A stretch of 64,000 nt of DNA, taken from NCBI GenBank assembly GCA_031277615.1, contig JAITMC010000034.1:124001-188000 (forward strand), written 5' to 3'. Of this stretch, positions 55,135-63,126 are shown piece by piece. Source of the DNA: Chryseobacterium sp. (lineage in GTDB: Bacteria > Bacteroidota > Bacteroidia > Flavobacteriales > Weeksellaceae). The first letter of the stretch is position 1. Each line of letters opens with the position of its first letter. The notes beneath the pieces are model-generated. The model was not told the DNA's origin. It was given only the letters and a program-made list of their open reading frames with translations, and made no database searches. A program made the position numbers and the translations under genes.

Positions 55135-55639
55135 AAGCAAATATTATTTTGAGGCGGTAGATAATTACCCGTATTATCTTGCAGACTGCCTGGAAGCCCT
55201 GAACTATGCACTGGCGTATGATCCGCAGGATGCCGACAGCCTGTGCCTGATGGGAAGAATCTATTCCGAAATCTTAAAAGATTATGAAACAGCCAAAGCC
55301 TATTTTGAAGAAGCCTTGCAGAATAACATCAGCAGTATCAGTATTCCACAATATTACATCAGCTGTCTTCTGAATAACGAAGACTATGAGCAGGCAGAAA
55401 AACTGATTGAATTCGCTTTAAAGCTCAAAGGAATAGACCGGTCAGATATTCTGGTTTCCAAAGCACTCCTGTTTGAAAGGCAAAGAGCATTTAAAAAAGC
55501 CTTGAAGCAGCTTAAAGAAGTGAAGAAAATAAGTCTTTCCAAAAATATGACGGATAGAATCAGTGAGAAAGAAAAATTCATCAGGAGCAAAATGCCGAAA
55601 AACAAAAACAAAAAAAAGAAAAAGAAGGGGACTAAATAA
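55121..55639 (+). CDS. TPR protein, last gene of the RtcB-PrfH operon
   Basis: 172 residues, cytoplasmic. Three to four TPR-like helical pairs (YLADCLEALNYALAYDPQDADS, LCLMGRIYSEILKDYETAKA, YFEEALQN, NEDYEQAEKLIEFALKLKG, FKKALKQLKEVKKI) end in a poly-Lys tail (KNKNKKKKKKGTK) that could bind rRNA. The start lies inside prfH, indicating translational coupling, and a terminator overlaps the stop codon. A scaffold for RtcB/PrfH or the ribosome is inferred; not previously described to my knowledge. Confidence 0.78.
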   Translation: MTLTKSKYYFEAVDNYPYYLADCLEALNYALAYDPQDADSLCLMGRIYSEILKDYETAKAYFEEALQNNISSISIPQYYISCLLNNEDYEQAEKLIEFALKLKGIDRSDILVSKALLFERQRAFKKALKQLKEVKKISLSKNMTDRISEKEKFIRSKMPKNKNKKKKKKGTK

Positions 55640-55651
55640 GTCTCCTTTTTT
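55627..55651 (+). terminator. Terminator of the RtcB-PrfH operon
   Basis: GGGGACT / AGTCTCC hairpin around the TPR stop codon, then six T. It closes the four-gene operon. Confidence 0.75.
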
Positions 55652-55664
55652 GTAGATTTAATAG

Positions 55665-56270
55665 ATGAAACACTACCTATTGCTATTCTTTTTTGTTCTG
55701 CTTTCCTGCAAAAAGGAGAATCCTGAATTAAATACAGCTTCGGATAATAAAATGATTAATCTGAGATATGAAGTGCTGAATGATCTTCTTCTTAATAAAG
55801 ACAGCCAGTTTGCAGGCCCGGAAACCTGCTGTATTTATCAAATTTCACCGGAAGAAGCTTTTTTTCATACAGAAAATGAAGAACCGGACTGGCCAATGGG
55901 TATTAATACTGTCTATAGTCCTGACTTTCCGGCTGAAGATTCAGTGTTTTTTAAAAACGAAAATAAGGATCTGATCAATTTTAAACTGAATAAAGATAAA
56001 ATCGGCAGAAGTTTGTTTTTTGTTAGTCAGGAAGAACTTGATCAGATAAAGAAACCGGATGCTGATTTCTGGACAGAGTTTAGCAAAAAATATCCCAATA
56101 AATGTATCAGGCGTTTTTCTGTGCCGTTTTTCAATAAAGACAGATCAAAGTGTATTGTGCGGTTATCTGTTTCCTGCGGGCCGCTGGATGGAAGCGGATA
56201 TATGGCAGTTTATCAAAAGATCAATGGAAGATGGAAAGAGGTCAGAATATTAAATGAATGGATAAGTTAA
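55665..56270 (+). CDS. Lipoprotein of unknown function
   Basis: 201 residues, lipobox VLLSC followed by KKENP as in the lipoprotein at 50.9 kb. A Cys pair (PETCCIYQIS) and later Cys (NKCIRRFS, RSKCIVRLSVSCGPLDG) may form disulfides. It ends in GRWKEVRILNEWIS. No domain recognised. It begins 25 bases after the ribosome-repair operon's terminator and is 10 bases from the epimerase gene. Confidence 0.7.
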   Translation: MKHYLLLFFFVLLSCKKENPELNTASDNKMINLRYEVLNDLLLNKDSQFAGPETCCIYQISPEEAFFHTENEEPDWPMGINTVYSPDFPAEDSVFFKNENKDLINFKLNKDKIGRSLFFVSQEELDQIKKPDADFWTEFSKKYPNKCIRRFSVPFFNKDRSKCIVRLSVSCGPLDGSGYMAVYQKINGRWKEVRILNEWIS

Positions 56271-56280
56271 AACAATAAAG

Positions 56281-57273
56281 ATGAAAATCAATTTCAGGAT
56301 CAGGCAGTTGCTGCTCAAAGAAACATTTTCTATTGCTTATGGAAATTATGATCAGAGAGATGCTCTTCTCGTAGAACTGTCGTATCATGACTGTAAGGGA
56401 TACGGAGAATGTGTGGCCATCGATTATTATCAGATCGATCTTCTGCATTTTATGGTCAGACTGAGTGAAATACGGGCTTTGCTGGAAGGGCAGAAAATCA
56501 TCCATCCTCAGGAGTTCTTCAGCTTTATTTCAGGCATGAACCTGCATCCGTTTCTGCTTTCTGCACTGGATTGTGCATATTGGGACCTCTTCGGAAAACT
56601 TGAAAATAAAAGTTTCATCGAATTGAATGATCTTCCGCATCATCATCTCGCGGAAAGCTCTATTACCATTTCTGTCGGAAATATTGAAACACAGATCCGG
56701 AAAATTGAACAAAGCAGCTGGAACCGGTTTAAAGTGAAATGCAAAGGACTCGACCGGAGTACAATAAAAAAACTGTTGGATCTCAACCGGAATATAGCCC
56801 TGGATTCTAATGCCAGCTTTACAGAAGATGACTGCATCTGGCTTCAGGAAAACCCGGAAATACAGAAATTCACCTATATCGAACAGCCGGTACTGGTGAA
56901 TCAATATAGGATTCTGAAAAGAGAAGGCTTTGCCAATTGGATGGCAGATGAGGACTGCAGAAATACAGACGATCTCGAAAAGCTGATTCCTTATTATAAA
57001 AGCGTTAATATCAAGCTTATGAAATGCGGAGGGCTTACCCCTGCCCTGGAAATGATCCGGAAAGCAAAAGATCTTGGATATAAAGTGATGATCGGATGTA
57101 TGACAGAATCCACCGTTGGGATTTCCGCAGCCTGTATGCTTACAGGGCTTACTGATTTTGCAGATCTGGACGGGGCCAGCCTGATTTCCAATGATGATGC
57201 CTCCGGAAACCATGTGGAAACCGGAAAAATCATCCTCTCCGGAAAACCGGGACTAGGAATAGCCATGAAATAA
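56281..57273 (+). CDS. Dipeptide epimerase (enolase superfamily)
   Basis: 330 residues, muconate lactonizing/MLE subgroup. Catalytic bases: KVKCKG (KxK motif, about 146-148) and the Lys in INIKLMKCGG. Metal ligands: Asp in IALDSNASF, Glu in YIEQPVL, Asp in MADEDCRN. The C-terminal GCMTESTVGISAA and DLDGASL segments match L-Ala-D/L-Glu epimerases of murein peptide recycling. Exact dipeptide specificity cannot be read. The cytoplasmic enzyme is coupled to a lipoprotein gene just upstream. Confidence 0.83.
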   Translation: MKINFRIRQLLLKETFSIAYGNYDQRDALLVELSYHDCKGYGECVAIDYYQIDLLHFMVRLSEIRALLEGQKIIHPQEFFSFISGMNLHPFLLSALDCAYWDLFGKLENKSFIELNDLPHHHLAESSITISVGNIETQIRKIEQSSWNRFKVKCKGLDRSTIKKLLDLNRNIALDSNASFTEDDCIWLQENPEIQKFTYIEQPVLVNQYRILKREGFANWMADEDCRNTDDLEKLIPYYKSVNIKLMKCGGLTPALEMIRKAKDLGYKVMIGCMTESTVGISAACMLTGLTDFADLDGASLISNDDASGNHVETGKIILSGKPGLGIAMK

Positions 57274-57304
57274 AAATAAGCTTTCCTTTGAAAGCTTATT
57301 TTTT
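57272..57304. terminator. Bidirectional terminator between the epimerase and cytochrome genes
   Basis: AAATAAGCTTTC / GAAAGCTTATTT perfect stem with a CTTT loop; A and T runs on both sides suit both convergent transcripts. Confidence 0.9.
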
Positions 57305-57583
57305 GTTTACAGAGATCAGATAGTCATAAACCATCTGGTGCTGGTCGTCACTGAGCTTAGCTTTTGGAGCCATTCTGCTTAATGTTTTTATCCAGCCCTG
57401 ATCGTCATGTTTGGCAGGGTCCGGAAGTTGGTGACATTTGGCACATGAATTTTCAAAAATAGTTTTTCCCTGAACCAGTTGTTCAGAAGCCGTATACTTC
57501 GGGCCTGTTACGGCAGTACTTTTAGGTCCGCATGATACAAGAAATACCGAACCGGCGGCCATACTTACAATTATTTTTTTCAT
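57296..57583 (-). CDS. Small c-type cytochrome lipoprotein A
   Basis: 95 residues. Lipobox VFLVSC, then a linker and one heme site CAKCH in IFENSCAKCHQLPDP, with a likely axial Met in RMAPKAKLSDDQ. It is close to the smallest size for a monoheme cytochrome c. About two thirds identical by eye to the next gene, from which it is separated by 25 bases; a tandem duplication. Probably anchored in the membrane facing the periplasm as an electron carrier. Confidence 0.82.
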   Translation of the reverse strand: MKKIIVSMAAGSVFLVSCGPKSTAVTGPKYTASEQLVQGKTIFENSCAKCHQLPDPAKHDDQGWIKTLSRMAPKAKLSDDQHQMVYDYLISVNKK

Positions 57584-57608
57584 ATCCCTATTTTTTATTG
57601 GGTTGAGT

Positions 57609-57899
57609 CTATTTTTTTACAGAAACAATATAATCATAAACCCACTGATGCTGCGCATCATTCAGTTTAGCTTTTGGAGCCATAGAGTTCATGATGCCTA
57701 CCCACTGAACAGACGTGTGTGCAGTTGGGTCCGGCAGTTTATGACATTTACCGCATGAATTTTCAAAAATTACTTTTCCCTGAGCCATCTGTTCGGCTGT
57801 AGATACCGCTGGTCCTGCCGGAGAAACGGCAGATGATTTTGGCGTACAGGATGCTAATAAAATTCCGGTCAGTAATGTTCCGGCAGCTATTTTTTTCAT
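57609..57899 (-). CDS. Small c-type cytochrome lipoprotein B
   Basis: 96 residues, lipobox ILLASC, heme site CGKCH (IFENSCGKCHKLPDP), axial Met in SMAPKAKLNDAQ. Upstream member of the tandem pair and so nearest the promoter. The two differ most in the linker after the lipid anchor, suggesting that anchoring length is under weak selection. Partner oxidoreductases are not in the window. Confidence 0.82.
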   Translation of the reverse strand: MKKIAAGTLLTGILLASCTPKSSAVSPAGPAVSTAEQMAQGKVIFENSCGKCHKLPDPTAHTSVQWVGIMNSMAPKAKLNDAQHQWVYDYIVSVKK

Positions 57900-58067
57900 G
57901 TTTCTTTATTTTTGATGAATAACAAATGTAGGAATTTCCGTTACCTGTTGGGGTGGTGATCCTTAATTTAGAAGAAATACAAATTATTAAGAGGGTAAAT
58001 TATCGGGCAGTCTTTTTGTCATCCTGTTCATTATGACGGTTCAGTTTTAATTATTATTTTTGGGTCA

Positions 58068-59054
58068 ATGAAATTTTCTACAGAAGAGCTAATAGAGGGA
58101 ATACAGTCAGGAAACAAACGCCTGATTGCAAAAGCCATTACATTAGTGGAAAGTAAAAAGGCAGAACACAGAATTCAGGCAGAAGAACTTTTGAAAAAGA
58201 TAATGCCTTTCACTGGAAATTCTGTCCGGGTAGGAGTAACCGGAGTACCGGGAGCCGGAAAATCCACTTTTATTGAAAATTTCGGAAGATTAGCGATTGC
58301 CAACGGAAAAAAAGTAGCGGTGCTGGCTATTGATCCCAGTTCGTCCATCAACAAAGGAAGTATTTTGGGGGATAAAACAAGAATGGAAGAGCTCGCGAAA
58401 GAAGAAAATGCCTTTATACGCCCTTCCCCAAGTTCCGGATTTCTGGGTGGGGTAGCCAATACGACTTTTGAGACCATGATGATCTGTGAAGCGGCAGGCT
58501 ACGATTATATTCTGATCGAAACAGTGGGGGTAGGGCAATCCGAAGTGCTGGTTGCAGATATAACGGATGTTTTTTTATTCCTTAAAATTATTGGCGGAGG
58601 TGATGAGCTTCAGGGAATTAAACGGGGAATTATGGAAATGGTGGATCTTATCTTCATCAATAAAGTAGATCAGGATAATCTTCAGAAAGCTAAAAATACA
58701 AAGCTGGAACTTAAACGCGCTTTAGATTTTATTCCTCCCAAAGAAAAAAGCTGGAAAATACCGGTGTTGCTGGGATCTGCACTGCATAATGAAGGACTGG
58801 ATGAAATCTACAATAAGATCGGTGAATTTATCAGCCTTAAAAAGAAAACCGGCCGTTTTGAGGAAGTACGCACACAACAGGCGGAAAAACGGTTTGAGTA
58901 TTGGGTGCAGGAATACATTCTTTCGATGATGAAAAAAAATAATTCCGTGGAAGAAGCTTATATCATGCACAAAAAAAATGCTTCAGAAATGGTTTCCAAT
59001 CCCAGTACTGAAGCAAAATTATTCGTTGAAAAATTTTTATCCGGCAATCACTAA
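58068..59054 (+). CDS. meaB: Methylmalonyl-CoA mutase-associated GTPase MeaB
   Basis: 328-residue G3E-family GTPase that gates cobalamin loading and protects methylmalonyl-CoA mutase. P-loop GVPGAGKSTFIENFG (about 62-76), switch regions DPSSSINKGSILGDKTRM, DYILIETVGVGQSE, and base-recognition FINKVDQDN. The partner mutase is at 48.7 kb. Its stop overlaps that of the convergent DUF4251 gene (CTAA at 59051-59054). Confidence 0.93.
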   Translation: MKFSTEELIEGIQSGNKRLIAKAITLVESKKAEHRIQAEELLKKIMPFTGNSVRVGVTGVPGAGKSTFIENFGRLAIANGKKVAVLAIDPSSSINKGSILGDKTRMEELAKEENAFIRPSPSSGFLGGVANTTFETMMICEAAGYDYILIETVGVGQSEVLVADITDVFLFLKIIGGGDELQGIKRGIMEMVDLIFINKVDQDNLQKAKNTKLELKRALDFIPPKEKSWKIPVLLGSALHNEGLDEIYNKIGEFISLKKKTGRFEEVRTQQAEKRFEYWVQEYILSMMKKNNSVEEAYIMHKKNASEMVSNPSTEAKLFVEKFLSGNH

Positions 59055-59608
59055 GGATTCAGATCCTCTTTTTTCTTTTCTTCATTTTTAGAAACATATC
59101 CGTCATAAGTAATCGGCTGCCGGTCGTTGCTTCTGATGGAAACATATGCTTTTCCGTTTTTAAAGATCTCAATATTGATTTCATCAACGTTTTTGCTATC
59201 GTTAGGCTTAATTCTTAGCATCCAGGTCCCTTTTTTATTCTGGGATTTTTTAATGGTAAAATCTTTAGAAGTAAACCGGTAGCTGCTGCCATCCGGGTTT
59301 CCGAAAGTAGAATTGGAATTAAAGGTTCTTCCGAAATAAGGCAGAACGACTTCCATCGTATTCTGGTGAACTTCTATTGTATAATTTCCATTCAGATCCA
59401 GTATCCTTGATGAGGTGGAATTGGGAATGGAATTCATGATTCTGATCACGTCATAGCTACTGGTATTGGCACGTTGAGCGTAAAATGTAAACTCCTGGGA
59501 ATTCACCAGAGCATCTATGGTTTTCGGATCCGCCGAAGCCTGTGAAGAACAGCTTTGGAAGAAAAATAAGAATCCGAAAATAAATATAAGTGAAATATAC
59601 TTTTTCAT
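59051..59608 (-). CDS. DUF4251 lipoprotein
   Basis: About 185 residues starting at MKKYISLIF; lipobox FFFQSC. The pattern NSQEFTFYAQRANTSS, LNGNYTIEVHQNTMEVVLPY, FGRTF, FTSKDFTIKKSQNKKGTW, and ERSNDRQP-like final strand (here SIRSNDRQPITYDGYV) is typical of DUF4251. Function unknown; periplasmic. A longer frame extends upstream, but its start would remove the signal peptide from the N-terminus and overlap the promoter of the divergent M48 gene. Confidence 0.78.
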   Translation of the reverse strand: MKKYISLIFIFGFLFFFQSCSSQASADPKTIDALVNSQEFTFYAQRANTSSYDVIRIMNSIPNSTSSRILDLNGNYTIEVHQNTMEVVLPYFGRTFNSNSTFGNPDGSSYRFTSKDFTIKKSQNKKGTWMLRIKPNDSKNVDEINIEIFKNGKAYVSIRSNDRQPITYDGYVSKNEEKKKEDLNP

Positions 59609-59715
59609 AACCGTAATAATTGTTAAATTTAAATAGCAAAATGTATGCAAATATATTCCTTCTTCATCATTTTGGAATAGAAATTGTAAATGTTGAATTA
59701 TTAACCACTCAAACA

Positions 59716-60522
59716 ATGAAAATAACACAACTTTTAGGAATAGGAGCAATTGCTCTGACAGTTTCAGCGTGTACTACCAACCCGATTACGGGGAGGTCTT
59801 CGTTACAGATCGCGAATAATTCGGAAATATTAACAATGTCTGCCCAGGAATATAAAACGACATTGTCTAAAGCCAAGGTCATTACAGGAACTGCAGATGC
59901 TAAAAGAGTCGTGAGTGTAGGAAGCAGAATAAAAAGTGCTGCGGAAAAATATTACCAGAATATCGGAAGATCTGCGGATCTGGCCAATTACAACTGGGAA
60001 TTCAACCTGTTACAGAGCAATGAGCTGAACGCATGGTGTATGCCGGGCGGAAAAGTAGCTGTATATACGGGAATTCTGCCGGTAACTAAAAATGATAACG
60101 GTCTTGCCGTAGTAATGGGACATGAAGTATCCCATGCGCTGGCCGGCCACGGAAACGAAAGAATCTCACAGGCAATGATGGCTCAGTACGGAGGAGCTAT
60201 TTTAGGAAGCACGATCTCCAATGCACAGTGGGCAGGTATTTTTGAAAAAGTATACCCTATCGGTTCACAGGTTGCTTTACTGAAATACGGAAGAAGCCAG
60301 GAGTCTGAAGCCGACCAGATGGGACTGTACCTGATGTCTATGGCAGGATATGATCCCAGAGAAGCAGTACCGTTCTGGAACAGAATGGAAGCAGCCTCTT
60401 CAGGGGCAAGACAGCCGGAATTCCTCTCTACCCACCCAAGTCCGGGAACCAGAGTCTCCGATATCAATAAAAACCTTCCGAAAGCTTTGGAATACTATAA
60501 GGCAGCCGGAGGAAAAATATAA
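59716..60522 (+). CDS. M48-family metalloprotease lipoprotein
   Basis: About 268 residues. Start chosen at MKITQLLG, which places the signal peptide and lipobox VSAC correctly; an in-frame ATG 96 bases upstream would bury them. Zinc motif HEVSHALAGH (HExxH) and the third ligand region ESEADQMGLYLMSMAGYDP are intact, with CMPGGKVAVYTGIL before them as in LoiP/BepA-type proteases. Likely envelope quality control in the periplasm. Diverges from the DUF4251 gene. Confidence 0.9.
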   Translation: MKITQLLGIGAIALTVSACTTNPITGRSSLQIANNSEILTMSAQEYKTTLSKAKVITGTADAKRVVSVGSRIKSAAEKYYQNIGRSADLANYNWEFNLLQSNELNAWCMPGGKVAVYTGILPVTKNDNGLAVVMGHEVSHALAGHGNERISQAMMAQYGGAILGSTISNAQWAGIFEKVYPIGSQVALLKYGRSQESEADQMGLYLMSMAGYDPREAVPFWNRMEAASSGARQPEFLSTHPSPGTRVSDINKNLPKALEYYKAAGGKI

Positions 60523-60537
60523 TTTAATCTTGTAGAG

Positions 60538-60578
60538 AGCCTTATTCTATTTTTTCGTAAATTGGTAAGGCTTTTTTA
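60538..60578 (+). terminator. Terminator after the M48 protease gene
   Basis: AGCCTTA / TAAGGCT with a 21-base loop and a T run. Confidence 0.55.
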
Positions 60579-60606
60579 TTTTAATACAATCACTAAACAC
60601 AATATT

Positions 60607-60918
60607 ATGAAGAGTTTATCAATTACCGGATTTATCCTTCTGGCGGTTTCCGCCTTACTTTTCTATCTTACAACCGACTTTGCTGTAGAGCAGATTAAAA
60701 TTTCGCATATCATGGGAATGATGGCCGGAATAGGAGTAGGCCTGATCATTGGCGGAATGGTAGGTTATGTAAGCAAGGGAAGCGCTATAAAAGCAGAGCA
60801 GAAGAAAAAAGAATTCAAACAGCTCCAGAAAGATAAAGAAGAACTGGAAAAACAGGCGGCAGAAATTGCCAAGCGCGAAGCAGAACTTCAACAGCAGAAT
60901 AAAAGCCCTCAGATCTAA
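60607..60918 (+). CDS. Small membrane protein with coiled-coil tail
   Basis: 103 residues. Two transmembrane helices (ITGFILLAVSALLFYLT, MGMMAGIGVGLIIGGMVGYV) and a C-terminal charged coiled coil (QKKKEFKQLQKDKEELEKQA). ATG 60607 is preferred to a TTG 45 bases upstream that lies in the preceding terminator. No family assigned. A terminator covers its stop. Confidence 0.68.
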   Translation: MKSLSITGFILLAVSALLFYLTTDFAVEQIKISHIMGMMAGIGVGLIIGGMVGYVSKGSAIKAEQKKKEFKQLQKDKEELEKQAAEIAKREAELQQQNKSPQI

Positions 60919-60936
60919 GATTCAGAGGGCTTTTTT
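60901..60936 (+). terminator. Terminator overlapping a stop codon
   Basis: AAAAGCCCTC / GAGGGCTTTT stem across the stop of the small membrane protein, then T residues. Confidence 0.85.
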
Positions 60937-61002
60937 GTTTTTAATAGTAGAGAGGTTCTTTATGTTAAATTGTAATATTTTGTTAAAATAGGTTAAATTA
61001 CA

Positions 61003-61032
61003 TTGAAGTATGTATCGGAATTGTTATTTTAG
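61003..61032 (+). promoter_or_regulatory. Promoter of the grasp-with-spasm operon
   Basis: TTG (61003-61005), 19-base spacer, TATTTTAG (61025-61032; one mismatch to TAnnTTTG). Transcription from here would start after the first in-frame ATG at 61035, supporting a later start for the precursor. Confidence 0.55.
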
Positions 61033-61070
61033 AGATGTCAATGATGACAATAATGAAAATAACTGAAAAC

Positions 61071-61271
61071 ATGAAAAAATTAAACGGAATGAAGAAGAAC
61101 TTTTCTTCTTTTGAAAACAAAAAGTTAAAGCATTCTCATAAAGTGATGGGAGGGGATCCTACTAATAACACGGTTACCAAACCAACATGTGATCCATTCA
61201 ACTGTAAAGATATTGAATATATTACGGACGGTGTCCATAACGGAATTGAATCTTTAAATGCGGATTGTTAA
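61071..61271 (+). CDS. Grasp-with-spasm precursor peptide
   Basis: 66 residues from the preferred ATG 61071 (in-frame Met codons also at 61035, 61053 and 61089). The leader, KKNFSSFENKKLKHSHKVMGG, is Lys/Phe-rich and ends in the GG motif typical of Bacteroidota RiPP leaders. The core (about 38 residues, from DPTNNTVTKP to NADC) has Thr/Ser donors, several Asp/Glu acceptors and three Cys (TCDPFNC, ADC), suitable for ATP-grasp omega-ester or amide crosslinks. Followed by a terminator, so it is probably made in excess over the maturases. Confidence 0.75.
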   Translation: MKKLNGMKKNFSSFENKKLKHSHKVMGGDPTNNTVTKPTCDPFNCKDIEYITDGVHNGIESLNADC

Positions 61272-61312
61272 ATTCTATACAAAAGACATTGTTAAATGCC
61301 TTAAAAATAAAG

Positions 61313-61344
61313 CGGTTTTTAAATTGTATTAAAAACCGTTTTTT
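61313..61344 (+). terminator. Terminator between RiPP precursor and maturation genes
   Basis: Perfect ten-base stem CGGTTTTTAA / TTAAAAACCG with six T. Partial read-through would supply the downstream genes at a lower level. Confidence 0.85.
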
Positions 61345-61363
61345 AATGATTATCTAAGTCCAA

Positions 61364-62227
61364 ATGAACAAGTTGCTTTATATTCTTTTTATTATTTTAT
61401 CTTTCGTTTCCTGTACATCTAAAAGAGTTAATCATATCACTTATCTCAATAAAGTAAATGAGATAGACAGTGTTTATCGCATCCAAAAAGACACGCTGAA
61501 TGCTTTAAAAATGTATCAGAAGCTTTTTAAAAAGCATGCGCCGCATAATTCCTATTTAATCAATGAATATCAGACTTATGTTGTACTTTCCGATAAGTAT
61601 CATCAGAAAATGGAAAAAAAAACTTTATATAAGCTTATCCCTTTGCTGGCTCCTAACTGGAAATATAACAGGGAAGATAGGACTATCATAGCTTTATATG
61701 GCAGATATGGAATAGATAGTTTAGAGATCGAGTCTGAAGTGAAAGAGTGGAAAAAAAACCTGAATAAAAAACTGATTGATTCTTTTTCTGTAGCAACCTT
61801 TAGAGACAGTGAGGGTGGAAGAGGGAATCGGGAGCTTATCCTGAAAAACGATAAAAAGAATGAACAATTACTGATTTGGACCTTAAAAAATTATGGCTAT
61901 CCTTCCTTACAAAAAATAGGACTCTGGAGTAATAATGATGAACCAATGAGTATAGGGACTATTCTTAACCATATGGCAAGCTATGATACATATCCTTACT
62001 TTAAGAAAGAGCTATTGAAATATGTTGAATCCGGAGAATGTACTCCTTTGGATTATGCTATGATGGTTGATAAGTTCGATATGATTAAAGGCCGGGACTG
62101 TACATATTGTACTTTTAAAAATATTCCCGTCTCAGATTCTTTGAAAGTAAATATTAATCGCCGGAAAATAGGAATGCCCAGCTTAAATCACAGTAAAAAA
62201 ATTCACAATGATTATTTTAAAAGATGA
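61364..62227 (+). CDS. Lipoprotein in the RiPP operon, unknown function
   Basis: 287 residues, lipobox LSFVSC. The mature part is mostly helical and charged (KMYQKLFKKHAPHNSYLINE), with a CTYC pair near the C-terminus. I do not recognise a family. Its stop overlaps the maturase start (ATGA at 62224-62227), so it is translationally coupled to the ATP-grasp enzyme. This suggests a part in export, processing or reception of the peptide. AT-rich like the rest of the operon. Confidence 0.72.
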   Translation: MNKLLYILFIILSFVSCTSKRVNHITYLNKVNEIDSVYRIQKDTLNALKMYQKLFKKHAPHNSYLINEYQTYVVLSDKYHQKMEKKTLYKLIPLLAPNWKYNREDRTIIALYGRYGIDSLEIESEVKEWKKNLNKKLIDSFSVATFRDSEGGRGNRELILKNDKKNEQLLIWTLKNYGYPSLQKIGLWSNNDEPMSIGTILNHMASYDTYPYFKKELLKYVESGECTPLDYAMMVDKFDMIKGRDCTYCTFKNIPVSDSLKVNINRRKIGMPSLNHSKKIHNDYFKR

Positions 62228-63126
62228 TACTGATAATCTCTGAAAATAAAGAAGCCACAACAACAGAAGTAATACGATGGCTGGTATTCTTAAATAAAGA
62301 TTTTATCAGGGTGCATGAGGATGAAGTGTTTGAAATAAAGATGGAGAACAAGAGAATTTATCTCGAAAGTAAAAAGAACTCTTTCTTTATCGACGAAATT
62401 TCAAACGTTTGGTATAGAAGAGGAGGACTTCGTTTTTTAAGGTATAAATATAAAAATGAAGCAGTTAATATTCATATGAATGAGCATCAGCATTGGTTAG
62501 AAGGATATGTAAGACATTATTTAGAAAAGAAAAGCCATATAAATAAGCAAAGTATCAGGCATCTCAACAAACTTATTGTACTGGATATAGCTAAGGAAGT
62601 TGGTTTTGATGTTCCAAAATATTTTTTGTCCGATACAACTTCTGATATGCAGTTGAATAATACCATTACTAAAACAATCGCGGGGAACGGAATATTGCAA
62701 TTTGAAAATGAAGACTATGATGGTATTATGTATACCTCAGTAGTCACTAAAGAAGAGAAGAAAGATTTTTTTATAACTTTTTTTCAGGAAAAAATTGAGA
62801 AAGATTTCGAAATCAGGGCTTTTTATCTCAATGATAAGATTTGGTCAATGGCTATTTTTTCTCAAAATGATGATCAAACTAAGATAGATTATAGAAAATA
62901 TAACAATAAGATTCCCAATCGGAATGTCCCTTATACTTTACCGAACAACATTGAAGAAAAAATTAAAATATTAATGAAAGAGCTTGGCTTGAATTCGGGG
63001 TCAATAGATTTTATTAAAAAGGGAAATCAATATTACTTTTTGGAAGTGAATGCAATTGGACAGTTTGGTAATGTTTCCTATTATTCAAATTATAATCTGC
63101 ACTACGAAATAGCAAAAATTTTATGA
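62224..63126 (+). CDS. gwsG: ATP-grasp peptide maturase, grasp-with-spasm system
   Basis: 300 residues of the GwsG type. The N-terminal pre-ATP-grasp part has the family motif VWYRRGG. ATP-grasp lid and core: AKEVGFDVPKYFLSD, TSVVTKEE, FQEKIEKDFEIRAFYLNDKI, and the metal-binding GSIDFIKKGNQYYFLEVNAIGQF. It would crosslink side chains of the precursor core at the expense of ATP. Overlaps the lipoprotein and the 60-residue gene by four bases each. Confidence 0.88.
   Translation: MILIISENKEATTTEVIRWLVFLNKDFIRVHEDEVFEIKMENKRIYLESKKNSFFIDEISNVWYRRGGLRFLRYKYKNEAVNIHMNEHQHWLEGYVRHYLEKKSHINKQSIRHLNKLIVLDIAKEVGFDVPKYFLSDTTSDMQLNNTITKTIAGNGILQFENEDYDGIMYTSVVTKEEKKDFFITFFQEKIEKDFEIRAFYLNDKIWSMAIFSQNDDQTKIDYRKYNNKIPNRNVPYTLPNNIEEKIKILMKELGLNSGSIDFIKKGNQYYFLEVNAIGQFGNVSYYSNYNLHYEIAKIL

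Noticed and set aside
56530-57213. 227-codon open frame on the minus strand
   Set aside because: Antisense to the dipeptide epimerase, whose catalytic residues are all in place.
59620-59715. Upstream extension of the M48 protease
   Set aside because: It would bury the signal peptide and lipobox; ATG 59716 starts directly at the signal sequence.
59609-59749. Upstream extension of the DUF4251 lipoprotein
   Set aside because: It would put 47 residues before the lipoprotein signal sequence and overlap the divergent M48 gene start.
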